NCBI GenBank assembly: GCA_963932465.1
Contig: OZ010794.1
Coordinates: forward strand, 442,743,502-442,807,501
Source of the DNA: Maratus speciosus
Lineage: Eukaryota > Arthropoda > Arachnida > Araneae > Salticidae
Direction: 5' to 3'
DNA length: 64,000 nucleotides
Shown: one piece after another, positions 12,148 through 24,716 of the stretch
Numbering within the stretch: position 1 is the stretch's first letter
How the letters are laid out: every line of letters starts with the position of its first letter
Notes under the pieces: generated by a model
The model's input: the letters and a program-made list of their open reading frames with translations, nothing else
Databases searched by the model: none
Told to the model about the DNA's origin: nothing
Translations under genes and position numbers: made by a program

Positions 12148-12429
12148 TACTTTATTATAAACGTGTTAAAATATGGAGTAATTTTTATTTACTTTGGGAT
12201 TTTGTGGAAGTCTGTCGGTTTTGGGGTTGAAGAAATTGTTTTGTCGGGTGCACGCTGAATCCATTCCTAGGCATCGAACAATTGAGAGAGTACCATATAT
12301 GATTTAATAAGGCAAATAATTAAATAATTTTGGAATATTGCAATGATTGCAGTAAATATAATGTGACACTAATAATCCAAAAAAGTAAAAAAGTCTGATA
12401 ATTAAGAACTTGAATTATATTCGCCATCC

Positions 12430-13805
12430 ATTGAAATTTGTAAAATGGATTTCATATTTAGAGGAGAGAGCTTCCTTAAAAGCTTCTCTTATGTTGTCAG
12501 AAGTGGCATGACCCAAAAATGAAGAAGTGAATAATTTTGTACTTGCCCCAGAATCATCTTTATTCTAAAATCTGATATTCACATCCATTTGGGTCTTTTG
12601 AGAAACTTTATTCAACGATTCGTCAAATCCAGTGGTATAATACATTGAGCCAAATTTGTTAATGAACTATCTTTTAAATAAGGGACTATACCATAAAGGA
12701 TGGAATATGCAATCTTTGTTCTTTGCAATTGCATTTTTTGTGCTACTTCGCTATCGGAAAACATAACTCTAAAAAGCATCACATCTTTACTTGCTGATTG
12801 CATGGATTTGTGTGTCATTATTTGAATGCACCAAAGAATTTCTGCATTTGTTACTTGGACATTAATGGAAAATTTCTGTAAAGTTTCAGATGCAACAGCT
12901 AATTTGTTATCGGATGAGGAACTCTAAGTTGTTGGCTCAAACAAAGAGACGTATTTGCAGTAGTAGGGTCAGTTTTTGGTTCTTCTACTTTCAAACTCTC
13001 CTCATTTGCAATTTTTTTGGAAAGCAATGAATTTATTATATTTGGCTGTGATGCAGCTTTCATCCTTTTTTTATGTTCAGCTCCGTTAGTATGACTCGTA
13101 AGTGCTCTCCGACCCATATTTACTTAGCATAGATGAATAGTGGCATTTTATGCATTTTGCTCTATACACATCATTAGGCACTTCTCTAATCCAATCCTTA
13201 AACTCTGGATTATTAAGCCAATCAACTTGAAACTACGTCGCCATAAATAACTAGTGTTTCTATCCGAATCCAAGTAAGAGAAAATATGACCGTCTGCACA
13301 TTCGATCGCGAGTGGAGTCCGATCCAAAATAACACGCAGTATGCAGACGCGATTTCGTTTTGTAACGTTGAGGTGTATAAGTGCATGAACAGTTATTGAA
13401 AAATGATTATTCCATATTCAGGTGCGAAGTCACAATAAAAAAGTAATACCATTTAGCGACGCAATCACATTTTCAATACAAGATAAACAAGGCATTGCAA
13501 GACAGCGGGAGCGGGCTGAGGCGGGACAGCAACTGAGTTGCCCATAGCTGAAGAAGTGGCTTCATGACACCAGTACCAATCAGATAAAAGCGTTTTCTCC
13601 TTCACCGCTCCAAGTTAAATTGAGAAGTAGCCGCGCTTCGAATGGAAAATGCATAATGAAAGACCGTTCGCACTATTACAGAAAAAGAAAAATGACAACA
13701 CATTTTTCCCTGATTTTAAGCAGAATTCCCTGATTTTTCCCTGATATTTCCAGAAATCTTAAATTCCCTGACATTTCCCTGTTTTCCAGGTCTGTGGTCA
13801 CCCTG
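12430..13805 (-). mobile_element. Decayed hAT transposon, 5' end at 13805
   Basis: On the minus strand the sequence starts CAGGGTGACCACAGACC and continues with repeated CAGGGAA-type blocks (13690-13805), typical of hAT termini in arthropods. It leads into the decayed transposase at 12440-13240. The 13805 boundary abuts a truncated piggyBac-like MITE. I could not identify the distal TIR, so the lower limit is approximate. Confidence 0.6.
12440..13240 (-). pseudogene. hAT transposase pseudogene (BED/TTF-like zinc finger plus start of the RNase H-like region)
   Basis: Conceptual translation on the minus strand begins near 13240 with a degenerate BED-type finger: WLNNPEFKDWI, then AKCIKCHYSSM, then after a frameshift RRALTSHTNGAEHKKRMK, the C-C...H-H pattern of hAT N-termini. 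The middle continues with VTNAEILWCIQIMTHKSMQS and a segment DSEVAQKMQLQRTKIAYSIL. After another frameshift comes GFDESLNKVSQKTQMDVNI followed by FLGHATSDNI. An S/F-D-E-S-L-N block at that position is typical of this hAT group and holds the first catalytic aspartate. At least two frameshifts and several stops exclude a functional product, and the C-terminal dimerisation region is absent. Confidence 0.72.
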
Positions 13806-13942
13806 CTTAGTACTTTTATTCACAAAATAGGTAAAATAATTGTAAAACATTTTGAAATTTTAATTAAAATGAAAAATGATTTAAATAAGAATCTTAAAAA
13901 AGTACAAATGTGAGAGAATCTCAAGCAGCGAGTTCTCCCGGG
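13806..13942. mobile_element. Truncated copy of the piggyBac-like MITE
   Basis: The right 137 bp of the MITE at 7503-7722: CTTAGTACTTTTATTCAC through the terminus CGAGTTCTCCCGGG (13929-13942), followed by TTAA (13943-13946). The left part is missing at the exact point where the hAT terminus CAGGGTG ends (13805). Either the hAT inserted here and the remainder was lost, or the two were joined by a deletion. Confidence 0.8.
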
Positions 13943-13946
13943 TTAA

Positions 13947-15789
13947 AGCCAATGGCTAAATTGCGATTTCCAATGTTAGCTTAAATCGATTTAAGACCAA
14001 GAAGGATGCTATTTCCTGAATCAAAGGGCAGGCAGCGTGTTTCACTCTCCTAAATAGAGCCTAAACTGTTGTCACAGACCAAGAACAGAAGATAAATAAG
14101 GAAAATTTTAGCAGTGTGATACCTATGAATGTTTGAATATGTTAGTATAATGGGATTATGGGAAGCCAAGATGCAGTGAGCGAGACCTACCAAGTGGCTG
14201 GTTTGGCTTTTCACCTCATTCTCTACTTAGTGCTGTTGTGATTGTATTTAGGACTGAGATATGAATCCAATGCCTTTCAGTATAACAGCCTGATTATTTA
14301 AGATCATAAAAGCAACACACTAGTAATGTTATGTTGGTTATAGAGTGATAGAATTTTTAAAATGCCAAAAATCAAGCTATTGAAGAGAGGATTTTTAGAT
14401 TTGTGGTTGTTAACACAGTTCTTAAACTGTAAACTCAACTTCCTGACATATTCAAGAGCTCAATTTTAAGTCTGGACACTGAAATTAGAAGACACCCATT
14501 TTTCTAAAATAATGTGAAATCAAATAGCATTTTCCATTTTTTGATAAAGCAAAAAATACCAGGAAAGGCTGTCAAAGTTGACTTTTTAAACAAATTTCCC
14601 GAACGTACCAGCCTGGAAATAGACCTTATGAGACAACAATCACATATCGGTAAATGTCAGATTGATCAAAAAATGAAAATTCTATTCATTTTTAAATCAT
14701 TTCAATAGTTATGCATGCTAATTTCTTGCTTATACGTTTAAAAAAAGTCCATATTTGTTTCATAAAGTTTTGCATGGAAAAATACTTTGGGCACCACCTT
14801 AAACTTAGAAATTTAATTTAAAAAACTTCAATTAAAAAAAAAAATTCCTAACCTTTGAGACTTTTTCTTATGTATATGCTATCAGGAGAGCTGAATGAGG
14901 ATATCCCACATTTTCACCAATTTCCGCTAAAGATAAGAAAGAAAAATTTACTTTCCTATTAAAAAAGCTTCTCCCTTTCAATTGCCAATACACAAAGTTT
15001 AATTCTTTAATTTTTATGGTCTGTTTGTTCATTAATCATCTAAATCTTTTAGTCTCCTTTCTCTAGCTCCTTTTTGTCCTATCCTCACAAGCAAATGAGA
15101 GATCTCTAGATGTGGTAGGAGAGAAGGAAGCAAAAAGAAAATCATCCTCCTCCCTTCTTTTAAGGGGAGGGGGAGTTCTCACTTTAGAATTGACTGTAGC
15201 ATAAGAAATTGCATTGACTAATGAATAGATCAATTCAAAGCCAATATATCAATATTTAAAGAAGACTGAAATTGATTGAGACAGTATATTATAAAATTCA
15301 ATATTTGACAAAATATCGATAGATTGTCCAGCCCTAGTAGTGAGTCTTCTGGAGAAGCATACAAGCTATTTGTTCAGACAGCTGTAGAATAGAGATGACT
15401 TTGGGCTCACTTTCCAGAGCCCAGGTCCACCTGAGCTCGATAGTGGGAAAAAAAAAGAAAAACATTTATTTAAAAGTTCTTCTAATCTCCAACACATAAT
15501 TAATTTTATGAAATTTACATTCAATCTCATAAAAGAAGTTTTGTATCAAATAAAAATATATTTCTTTAAAAGGATTCTCATATTATATTCCCAACAAGCA
15601 AATCTGATGGACATGTTAACAAAGTGTGTTTTATGAATAATTGAATGAAATTCACCGAAATTGCTAGTTAAATGATGAAAAATTGAACATTTTTGTATTT
15701 CCTATAAAAGGTGAACAAAAAACTATGTATAAAAATGAACCTAGAAAAAAAAAAACAAGTTGGAAATTGCTCGTCAAACGTGGCAAATG
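13947..15789. other. No recognisable gene; one possible hAT-like terminus
   Basis: AT-rich sequence without supported coding regions. CCAGCCCTA ends at 15336 and reads TAGGGCTGGACAAT on the minus strand, similar to the TAGGACTGGGC terminus of the element at 46756. A partner end was not found. Confidence 0.4.
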
Positions 15790-16492
15790 AGGTGCGTTCG
15801 TACTATAACTAGTTTTAAAATTATTTTTTGCACCCCATATTGTACTGAATGTATAATTTTTTGCACTCCATAACGTGCATAGTCTGATACATCATTAAAA
15901 TGCACTTCCAATAATTTTTTCGGAACACTTTTGACTGTCCCTGTAATTAAACTATACATCCGATTTTCCTAAAATTTGAAATAGCTCGACAAAATTTTGC
16001 AACAATTATATCTTTAAAATTTCAGATCATTCGGAAGGCTCTAATACGATTAAAATCCACTTGCAATAATTTTTCCCATTGGCCGTAATGTAAAGAAAAA
16101 CTTTTGACTGTCCCTGTAATTAAACTATACGTCCGATTTTCCTAAAATTTGAAATGGCTCGACAAAATTTTGCAACAATTATATCTTTAAAATTTCAGAT
16201 CATTCGGAAGGCTCTAATATCATTAAAATCCACTTGCAATAATTTTTCCCATTGGCCGTAATGTAAAGAAAAACTTTTGACTGTCCCTGTAATTAAACTA
16301 TACATCCGATTTTCATAAAATTTGAAATGGCTCGACAAAATTTTGCAACAATCACATATTTGAAATTTCAGACTAATCGGTTGGGTAGTTTTTGCTCTGT
16401 TACATGCGGACAGACAGACAGACGGACGGACAGACGGACGGACTGAACGACGACTATAGGTGCTACGTATTTATATAATTACGAACGCACCT
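15790..16492. mobile_element. TIR element with internal 173-bp tandem repeat
   Basis: Perfect inverted termini AGGTGCGTTCGTA (15790-15802) and TACGAACGCACCT (16480-16492). Inside are three units of about 173 bp, each with TTTTGACTGTCCCTGTAATT (near 15928, 16100 and 16274) and CATTCGGAAGGCTCTAATA. A GACA/GACG microsatellite lies at about 16410-16442. No target duplication is obvious, so superfamily is undetermined. There is no coding sequence. Confidence 0.72.
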
Positions 16493-17500
16493 AAAAAGAT
16501 TTGAAGCAAATCGGATAATTCTGCATCACAAACACATTTATTTAAATTAATGGGGGAGGGTTAGCCCCTTCCTCCCACCCTTTATACTTAACCAATGAAC
16601 CTCCAAATCTAATCAGGGAAGCGGCTTATGAAAAAAAAACTGGTATACAAAATTTGAAGCAAATTGGGTAATTCTGCATGATAAACTCATTGATCTAAAC
16701 TAAGGTGTTAACGCCCCTCCCCTCATTCCTCCCTTTATACTTAACCAATGATCCCCCAAAACCAATCAGGGAAGCGCCTTATCAGAGCGAACCTAGAAAA
16801 AAATGTGAAGAAAATCCAATAATTCTGCATGTAAAATCCATTTATCTAAATTAATTTGGTGGATAAGCCACCGCCTGCCCCCCCCCCCCTCTCTTTATAC
16901 TTAACCAATGAAACCCAAAAAGTAATCAGGGGAGAGTCTTATCAGAATGAACCAAGAAAATAAGATTTGAAGCAAATCGGATAATTCTGCATAAAAAAAC
17001 GCATTTACTTAAAAAACTGGGGGACGGTTACCCCTTCCCCCCACCCTTTATACTTAACCAATGAACCTCCAAATCTAATAAAGGAAGTGGCTTATGAAAA
17101 TAAACCGGTATACAAAATTTGAAGCAAATCGGGTAATTCTGCATGATAAAGCCATTGAGCTAAATTAAGGGGATTAACCCCCATTCTCCCCTATATACTT
17201 AACCAATGAACACCCAAAACTAATCAGGGTGCCTTATCAGAATGAAGCTAGATACAAAATGTGAAGCAAATCGGATAATTCTGCTTGAAAAATCCATTCA
17301 TTTAAATTAAGGGGGGGAAATGGATTAGCCCCTGTTTCCCCCTTTTTATACTAAACCAATGGACCTCAAAAGCTAATCAGGGAAGCGCCTTATCAGAATG
17401 AACCTAGAAAAAAATTTTGAAGCAAATCGGATATTTCTATCAAAAGTTACATACATATGTACATACAGAACCTGCGGACACATTAGATCTCAGGCTTTGA
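16493..17500. repeat. Tandem array of ~155-bp units (six copies)
   Basis: Six units marked by TATACTTAACCAATGA or a close variant (near 16587, 16737, 16897, 17050, 17198 and 17347). Each also contains GAAGCAAATCGGATAATTCTG and CAGGGAAGCGCCTTATCAGA-like segments plus a variable G/C-rich homopolymer block. The array ends in a unique tail (TTTCTATCAAAAGTTACATAC, then a short CAGGCTTTGAT...ATAGCCTG hairpin). A single-unit version with the same tail is at 29318-29535. Confidence 0.85.
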
Positions 17501-17520
17501 TTGATAGCCTGTGATCTAAA

Positions 17521-18312
17521 CAAAAAAAGGGGGGGGAGGGAGAGAGATATGAGAAATAAGGTGCAATTTTATTCCTTTTTCACTTTTAGATTATAATAAA
17601 AATTCATTTAACATAAATGCTGACATTGATATAGTGGATGGAGAAGGATTATTAAAGTATTATTCAACTCATCATTTAAGTATTTTTAATTAATTACAAA
17701 ATAATAATTTAAAACTAAAATATTTCAATATATGAAAATTAATTTTTGATCAAAAGAATGTAAACAAATATAAGCAAAAAATAGATGAATTTGGACTTTA
17801 ACCATGACTTTTTTTTTTTTTTTTTTCAGACATAATAGTGAATCAATTTCACTAAGATTTGCTTAAATCGCATCCTGCTAAATCGATTTAACACCGGCTT
17901 GCCATGTTTTTCTTAAATCGGAAAGCACTGAAGCTTGCAATGTTTTCTTAAATCAGATCCTGCTAAATCGTTTTAACACCAGCTTGCCATGCATGTAGAA
18001 GCTACATCAATGTAAATAAATCAGTTTTCTGATGTTAGCTCTGAATCGGTATTTTGTTTTAAATCGATTTAAAGTCAATAGATAAATAAATTTTTCTGAT
18101 GTTATCTTTAAATCGATATAAGACTGATGGTTAAATCGGATTTTTGATGTTTGTTTTAAATTGCGATGTAAGGCTAAAAGGACAATGGCTAAATCGTAAT
18201 TCAAGACATTAGCTAAATCGCGGCTTTCGATGTTAGTTTAAATCGATATAAGACCGATGGTTAAATCGGATTTCCGATGTAAGCTTTAAATCAATTTAAG
18301 ACCTAGGCCTAC
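17521..18312. mobile_element. 3' part of the TAGG-type hAT-like element
   Basis: Matches 47350-47820 and 48580-49142: GATATGAGAAATAAGGTGC, then CATAAATGCTGACATT, GGATGGAGAAGGATT, and repeated CTTAAATCG and AAATCGATTTAA blocks. It ends GACCTAGGCCTA (18301-18312), equivalent to the right terminus CCCAGGCCTA at 49142. The left half is missing; the 155-bp array immediately precedes it. Confidence 0.75.
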
Positions 18313-18482
18313 GTAATGGTAACTTAATCTAACCAGAACTTAAATGTAACCTAACCCTAACGACACAAATAAGAATTTAAGAAATTTGCTGAAATTTCTA
18401 TTCGGAAATTATGGTAACCATCACTCAATTAAGACCTATAAGAACCTCAGACACGGCTCACTGCTGCATGCTTCACCGTATA

Positions 18483-20677
18483 CTGAAATTTTTGTCATGT
18501 GTAGATGTTGTCACTGAAAAGTGCACTTCGCAGCTGGATTTTTAAATTTCAATGTAGATTTTTTATTATTATTATTATTATTAAAATGTGCATATGGCAT
18601 TGTGACGGCAATGAAGCAGCCAGCCAATGAGAGCAGGTGGTAAAAAATATGGGATCCAGCGACCGCACTTCCTAGCTTAGAGGTAAAGATAAATTGCACT
18701 ATTTATGTCTCATCAGCATTATTTTAAAGAAAAATACACTTTTGCGCATTTTTTTCTATAAGATTTAATGTTATTTACATTAATTGTGATATTTCACAAT
18801 GTTTTTTTACTTTTTATCAAAGTACATAACCACATAAACATGCATGCATAGTACGCAATCACATAAGTTAGTTTCAATTGTATTCGTTCTTCGTGTTAAT
18901 GGCGATTTATATATGCATAGTCGCCCAAGAATGGAATGTGTTTCTTTAACTTTACTTTCTATGAAGTAAATAATTTCCATTCTTGGGCGATTAAGAGTCC
19001 ATTTATGAGCGATTCTTATGAAACTCGTAATATATCACAAAATGCTCATTGTATAAGTATTTAGCGCACTGAGAATTTTTCATTCAGTTCTTTACCTTTT
19101 GTTAATCTGTTCTCATCTTAATGAAAACACATGCTCCATTCTTGGGCGACTAAAAATATTCTTAAATGAAATAAACATCAATAACAAATCTGAAAGAAAA
19201 CATAAATCGTAGACCTCACTGACAGAATTTTCCATTCAGTTCTACAATTTCTTCTCACATGTTACATATCATGATTTTGATAAGAAATAAAAACATTCAG
19301 TAAAGCATATAATATATGTTTTCGTTGGGATTTCTTACGAAACTCATAATATATAGGTAAGTCTATGTGGCAAAAAATATTAACAAAAGGAAAACCCAAA
19401 TAACCTCATTCATTTTCCCTAAAGTCAAAAGTTGGTGGGTTTTTTTCCCCCCCGTTCTTTGGCGATGACAACATATACATCTTATACCAGACTGCACGTC
19501 CGTTCTTGGGAAAAGATGTATATTGTCATGAAACCATTTTAATTTGTAAAAATGAAGTCAATAAAATCACCATTTTGTGACAAATTGAGTTTCATAAGAA
19601 TCGTCCAAGGACGGGCATGCAAATCTGGTATAAAATGTATGTTGTCATCACATTAAAAGGAAGAAAGATTTAAATAACAATAAATACTCAAAATTTTCGC
19701 TTCATTGAATTGGGCCTAAACTTTGAACTCATATGCTTGGCACTATGAAAACATTCAATAAAGTTCAAGATATAGGTTTTTGTTAGGAATTCTTACCAAA
19801 CTCATAATATATGGTGTTTTGTACATGAAATAAACTAATTTCTATAACAAATCTTAATTAAAACATACATCTCATACTACATTCACAGAATTTTGCATTC
19901 AGTTGTACAATTTACAGCATGTTATGATTTCACTGTTCTTGGGTGTCTAAAAATATAGTCAACATTAAAAGGAAGAAAGATTATAAATAACAATACTCAA
20001 AAAATTCGTTCATTGAATTACGCCTAAACTTTAAACTGATATGCCTGGCACTATGAAAACTTTTAATAAAGTGTAACAGATGTAGAAAAGATTTTAAGAA
20101 AAGGAAAAGAACTGAATTTAAAATCCTGAGGGCGTGAAATACTTATATGATGAAATTATATGGTGATATATTATGAGTTTCATAAGAATCTAACATTAAC
20201 TTCACTTTTAATTGCCCAAGAACAGAAACTATTTACTTCAGGGAAAGTAAAGTTCAAGAAACACATTTCATTCTTTCACGACTACGCCATTAACACAAAG
20301 AATAAATACAATTTAAACTAACTTACGTGAATTTTATACCTTGCAAAATAAGTAAAAAACACTTCGAAATATCACATTTAATGTAAATAATATTAAATCT
20401 TATAGAAGAAAAGCGCGAAAGTGTACTTACATGAAGCTGACGACACAAACATTGCGAGTTGCGAGTGCAGTTTGCCCTTTGCCGCTACGCTAGATCCAAT
20501 ATTTAACGCCTGCTCTCATTGGCTAGCTGTTTCATTGCCGCGGATTGATGGAAAGTTGTAAATAGCCTCTAACCCATAAAGTTTTAGTTTAAAATAAAAA
20601 ATCTAAATTGAAATTTTAAAATCCAGCTGCGAAGTACACTTTCTGAGGACAGCATCAACACATGACAAAAATTTCAG
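18483..20677. repeat. 2.2-kb long inverted repeat (foldback)
   Basis: CTGAAATTTTTGTCATGTGT at 18483 pairs with its complement ending at 20677. Pairing continues inward: GCAGCTGGATTTTAAAATTTC-like blocks (18530 and 20620), AATGAGAGCAGG (18625 and 20515), the AGATTTAATGTTATTTACAT-like block (18760 and 20395), the CCATTCTTGGGCGATTA-like block (18975 and 20215) and TTCTTATGAAACTC (19012 and 20175). Arms are about 0.9-1.0 kb, imperfect, with a short interior that repeats TTCTTGGGCG and GTTGTCAT motifs. No open frame. Transcription of either strand would give a long hairpin RNA. Confidence 0.82.
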
Positions 20678-20713
20678 AGGCCTAGGTGCTATAATTTCGG
20701 CGCTTGCCTCGGT

Positions 20714-20752
<39 letters not shown>

Positions 20753-20777
20753 ACATATCTTGTTTTATATATATAGA
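20678..20777 (-). mobile_element. Helitron-like 5' end with AGGC microsatellite
   Basis: On the minus strand the sequence begins TCTATATATATAAAACAAG at 20777, a Helitron-style 5' terminus, then runs through about ten GCCT/AGGC tetranucleotide repeats (20714-20753) and CGAGGCAAGCGCCG directly into the foldback. The foldback may therefore be cargo of this Helitron. I could not find the 3' hairpin and CTRR end at lower coordinates. Confidence 0.55.
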
Positions 20778-21282
20778 TATATATATGCAGTAAACTCTTA
20801 AATCTGCCAATGTCTATTAGCCGCACTACATGTTGGAATGTAAACAATGAAAATATCATTAACAGTTAAACTCTTAGATAAAGTTAAATTTGGTATTTTT
20901 TTCATAAGTTATCAATTTTCCAATGAATAAATATTTAAATATAAATTGGGTATAAATATTTAAATTTCCCAGGGAAACAAAATTTAATCTCGGAGCAAAA
21001 AGTAATGAGTGTTCATAGACTACAGAAAAAAAATTATTGACAACAAAGCAAAACTGAAATTACCATTATGTTGTGTCAATGTATAAAAAAATGAATACAA
21101 TCAGTAAAATAATGATGCATTATGTTTTTCTTTTACATTGTAATTGTGATTTATGTGCAGTTGTTTCTAATTTATTGCCAGACTAAAATATAAAATGTAA
21201 ACAAATGGATGATCTATAATCCGCAAAAATGTGTTATCAGCAAAACCCTCGGTCCCTAAGTGTGCGGATTTCACAGAGTCGA

Positions 21283-21321
<39 letters not shown>

Positions 21322-21940
21322 TTATTTTTGTTTTTTTGCTTGCTCTCTTGCCAACCTTTTTTAATTTACTACCTTTTCTTCTATTTTGCACTTATTTTCC
21401 CAATCTAATTTGTATCGTTTATGGCTACTTCGCACATAAGTTTTTAATTAATATCTACAGTATCAACAGCTCCTGATTCTATGACAGCATCATAAACAAG
21501 CCTCTGACTAACTACAGGGTTCCCAGCATGTCTGGCAATTTCCCAATTTCAAAAAATTCTATGAACAAACGAGCATAAAACAAAATTCACTATTTATTGC
21601 CACAATCCTTTGACAAAATTGATTTTTTCATTTCTTTTTTTCAGTCGTTTGAATCGTGAAGAATTTTGAGATTACCTTTCAGTTCTACATATTTGGAATT
21701 TATGAAATGCCTTTAATGCATTTTTTTAAACTGAAAAATAGTTTTTAGCAGGAATTGTTAAAACAGGACTATTTAAAAATCCAAAAACATTCCCAAGACA
21801 TTCTATGATAATTTAAGAGTTATCTTTATTCTTAATTTTATGAAATACATCTAATTTTAAAAAAATAAACAAGCATAAAAAAATCCTTCACATGTCAGTT
21901 TTAGAAAACTCGACACAATTTCTGAAAATACAATACTTAC
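20778..21940 (-). other. Probable intron downstream of the 21941 exon
   Basis: AT-rich, with a (TA)n microsatellite at about 21287-21318. No transposon termini were recognised. The GTAAGT donor (minus strand, 21940-21935) places it in an intron of the CNOT1-like gene. Confidence 0.5.
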
Positions 21941-22069
21941 TATTTAGAAGAGCCTGCTTCAATGACGTTTTCACTTCAGATGAAATTTCAAAATCTTTGA
22001 GATAGATGCGATTGAGCAAGAGATGAATGATTACAAGAGGAATATCAGATTCTTCTTGACTGGATGAGT
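21941..22069 (-). CDS. CNOT1: CNOT1-like internal exon (downstream of the 61275-61455 exon)
   Basis: A 129-bp minus-strand exon. The acceptor is a pyrimidine-rich TTTATTTTCCAG and the donor GTAAGT is a perfect consensus. It starts with the last two bases of a codon, exactly complementing the single base left by the exon at 61275-61455; the joined codon is Asp. The peptide reads DSSSQEESDIPLVIIHLLL, then NRIYLKDFEISSEVKTSLK and ends QALLN. In CNOT1 the corresponding region has an acidic linker, then an amphipathic I-x-x-D/E-V-L-H-L-L-L helix and a second helix, and this exon keeps that pattern. Similarity is much weaker than in the upstream exon, so identification leans on the phase and order. 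It ends in phase 1, so more exons must follow beyond the left part of the window. A diverged paralog is the main alternative. Confidence 0.6.
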
Positions 22070-22119
22070 CTGGAAAATAAATAAATAAACCTCTTAACAT
22101 AGATTGAACTTGAAGACTG

Positions 22120-22460
22120 ATGTTAACTTTTATAGGATGTCATTACAATAATAATAAGCCCAGAAGCAGAATTTTCTGTGTCAGACTGCAGCAAACAAAA
22201 ATTTATCTGTGACCCAATAAGCCTGCTATCATAAGAAATAACAGAAACACTTAAAGTAAGAAAATTTCCATTTATAAAGAATATATATAAGGATACAACA
22301 AATACCATAAATCTAGAGCCTTAAAGCAAATTTCAGCTATTTTTTAAGCCCAGCATTTATTTTTAAGTTGATGGATTAATCTGCAAGGTTTAAAATAATC
22401 TGCAGCGCCCGCTTCCGAGCTGCACTGTTTCTGCTACTGGAATAATAAGTGATGAACAAT
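22120..22460 (+). repeat. Dispersed repeat R, copy 2
   Basis: Matches the reverse complement of 62455-62770. Shared blocks are CAGAATTTT...CAGACTGCAGCAAAC, AAATTTATCTGTG, TTTTTAAGCCCAGCATTTATTTTTAAG (first 20 bases compared) and TTAATCTGCAAGG. It lies just outside the acceptor of the 21941 exon, within the intron. Unclassified and non-coding. Confidence 0.65.
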
Positions 22461-22470
22461 TTGAAAATCA

Positions 22471-23836
22471 CAGTAAGTAATTATTTCTGGAGAAGGAGAA
22501 AAAAAAAAAACTTTTCTGGACAATTTTTATAATTCGCAACACAGAAGGATCTAAAAAATTTTGACTTGATATACTTTCAAAAAGAAATTATCATTTTCTT
22601 TCCATATAATCCATCTGTACTTTCACACATTTGTCACATCATAAGGAATCAAAACCACAAAAATTTCTTCAAAATGTCCATAATTGTTCTTTTCATATTA
22701 TTTTTAAATCAACTCTGTATTTGTCTTTTCTAGGAATGCAATGCGAGACATCTTTGTGACAAATTTCACTCCTGAGAGAGAAACTTGTCAAGGAGTTGGC
22801 CTTAACCCATTTGTGCTTGGCGTCCTAATTTTGGGACACTTTCTTAAAATGAATTTTCAAGAATAAAAAGGTGAAACAAATGTTTGTTGTAGCACAAAGT
22901 TGGATTTTCTTGAAATAAAAATGGCAGGTAAGAAACAGTAAGATATTTCTTTTATTTTTTTATCAATCATTTTATAAGTGATATTATTTATAAAACGAAA
23001 CATTATTTTAGAATACGCATTTTTGCATTTTTTCAGATTTCTATTTTTTTTGTTCGAATTTGAACCTTTATATACCGTCCCAATTTTGGGACGCTAGGGT
23101 AGGGGTTTTCTCCGTTACTGTCTATGCATTAAACTTATGTTTTATGCCATTTATTTTGTTACAAAATGGTTACATATCATTCGGATAATTATTTGGCTAT
23201 AAAATTATTATTCGGATTATTATTTGGATATTCTTTGTTATTACTATAGGGGGGGGGGGGGGGGAGAAGTTGTAAGGACTGGGCTTGTCTCAAGAACAAG
23301 ACACCCACCTTTCCCCACACTTAGCTATTGGCTTAGTAAAAAATTATATCATACCGTTATGTTTTGTACTAGTTTAGTATTTAACACCCTCAGTAGAACC
23401 TCTATTATCCGAAATAATTGGGACCAAACCTACATCGGATAATCGAGAAATTATTAATAATCCTCTGGTTTAATATGCAACATCGTCATCGAACTGCTAT
23501 TAGGACTATTTAAACTGCTAAATTCAAATTATACATGAAAATAATTTTATTTGTTTAGGACAGGGACGTGTACACAGGGGGTTAGGGGGGAAGAGTACAA
23601 TTATACCGGGATCGGATCTTGCCGGAGCTCAAGCTAATTTTATGGAATTCGAAGAAAGGGGAACCAAAATGTTTATCTTTACTCGTGGTTTGGAAAGGAA
23701 CAGTATATGAAAGGAATGTTAAAAAGTACAAAACACTGTTGGAAAAAATTCAGGATATCGACATCGGTTTATGGAGAGTTCCGGTTAAATGAGGGTCAGA
23801 TAATCGAAGATCTACTATACCATATCACACACACTA
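22471..23836. other. No gene; low-complexity and weak repeats
   Basis: Contains a G-run at about 23250-23265 and a segment (23284-23345, CAAGAACAAGAC then TTAGCTATTGGC) that recurs inverted at 30584-30655. Two short GTCC(C/T)AATTTTGGGAC palindromes occur near 22825 and 23078. No exon or element could be supported. Confidence 0.45.
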
Positions 23837-24716
23837 ACTATATGGCCAAAGGTGACCGGTCACTTGCAATTTTAGACGTTTTGTCAAATATCTAGAAAAG
23901 TACATGAGGAATTAACCTGAAACTGCTGGTGTGTAAACAGTATAGTATAAGTCATATATTTCAGTGAAGATTATTTCCCCGAAACCCCATAGGGGACCGT
24001 CACTATATTGAAAAAGAACGAATATCTTTTGGATAACCCTGTAAAAACTAATGTAGCAAAAGCGTTCAAACACAAGATTATTAATAAGTGGCTTATTGTA
24101 ATATACTGTGTTCATTTTTATGAGGATAGCATGTATACTCTTAGAGAAATTAAGGTTTTTATAAAAACAGTCCCAAATTTCGCCAAGTTTTTTTGCTTAT
24201 AATTTGCAGAGTTCTTTATATATATATATAAAAAAGTTATTTTCAGAAAACGTGATGAATAACATTGTACATAATACTCTGCAATCAGAATTTAAAAATG
24301 GATGAAAAATGAGCAGGTTTACTAAAAATGTTTCACTGTGCATGCGCGAATGCAATCAAAATATAATGTGCATAATTGTGTTAGCTAAATGTATAGTGCA
24401 ACTTTTGTAAAAGTCTCAAAAACATAGTTTGAAAAGTCTGATAATCGTTTATAGAATAAGCTCAAAATCCGTTGTTCTCAAAATGAAGCAAAAAGATGAG
24501 GGGTTGTATCTATATATCCATTGATTTGTGCCAATATAGCATACACGATATTGCTCGTACTACTGTATTTGGATACAGCCCCTCATCATGCTTCATTTTA
24601 GGAACAAATTTTGAGCTTATTCCATAAACGATTATTATCAGACTTTTCAAACTATGTTTTTGAGACTTTTACAAAAGTTGCTCTATACATTTAGCAAACA
24701 CATTATGCACATTATA

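Noticed and set aside
18318..18362. AACCTAACCCTAAC-like stretch resembling telomeric repeats
   Set aside because: Only two or three degenerate units; not an array and not at a boundary that suggests an interstitial telomere.
22800..23105. Possible TTAACCC-type piggyBac ends with GTCCCAATTTTGGGAC palindromes
   Set aside because: The start reads TTAACCCATTTGTG but no matching GGGTTAA end exists nearby; the palindromes alone do not define an element.
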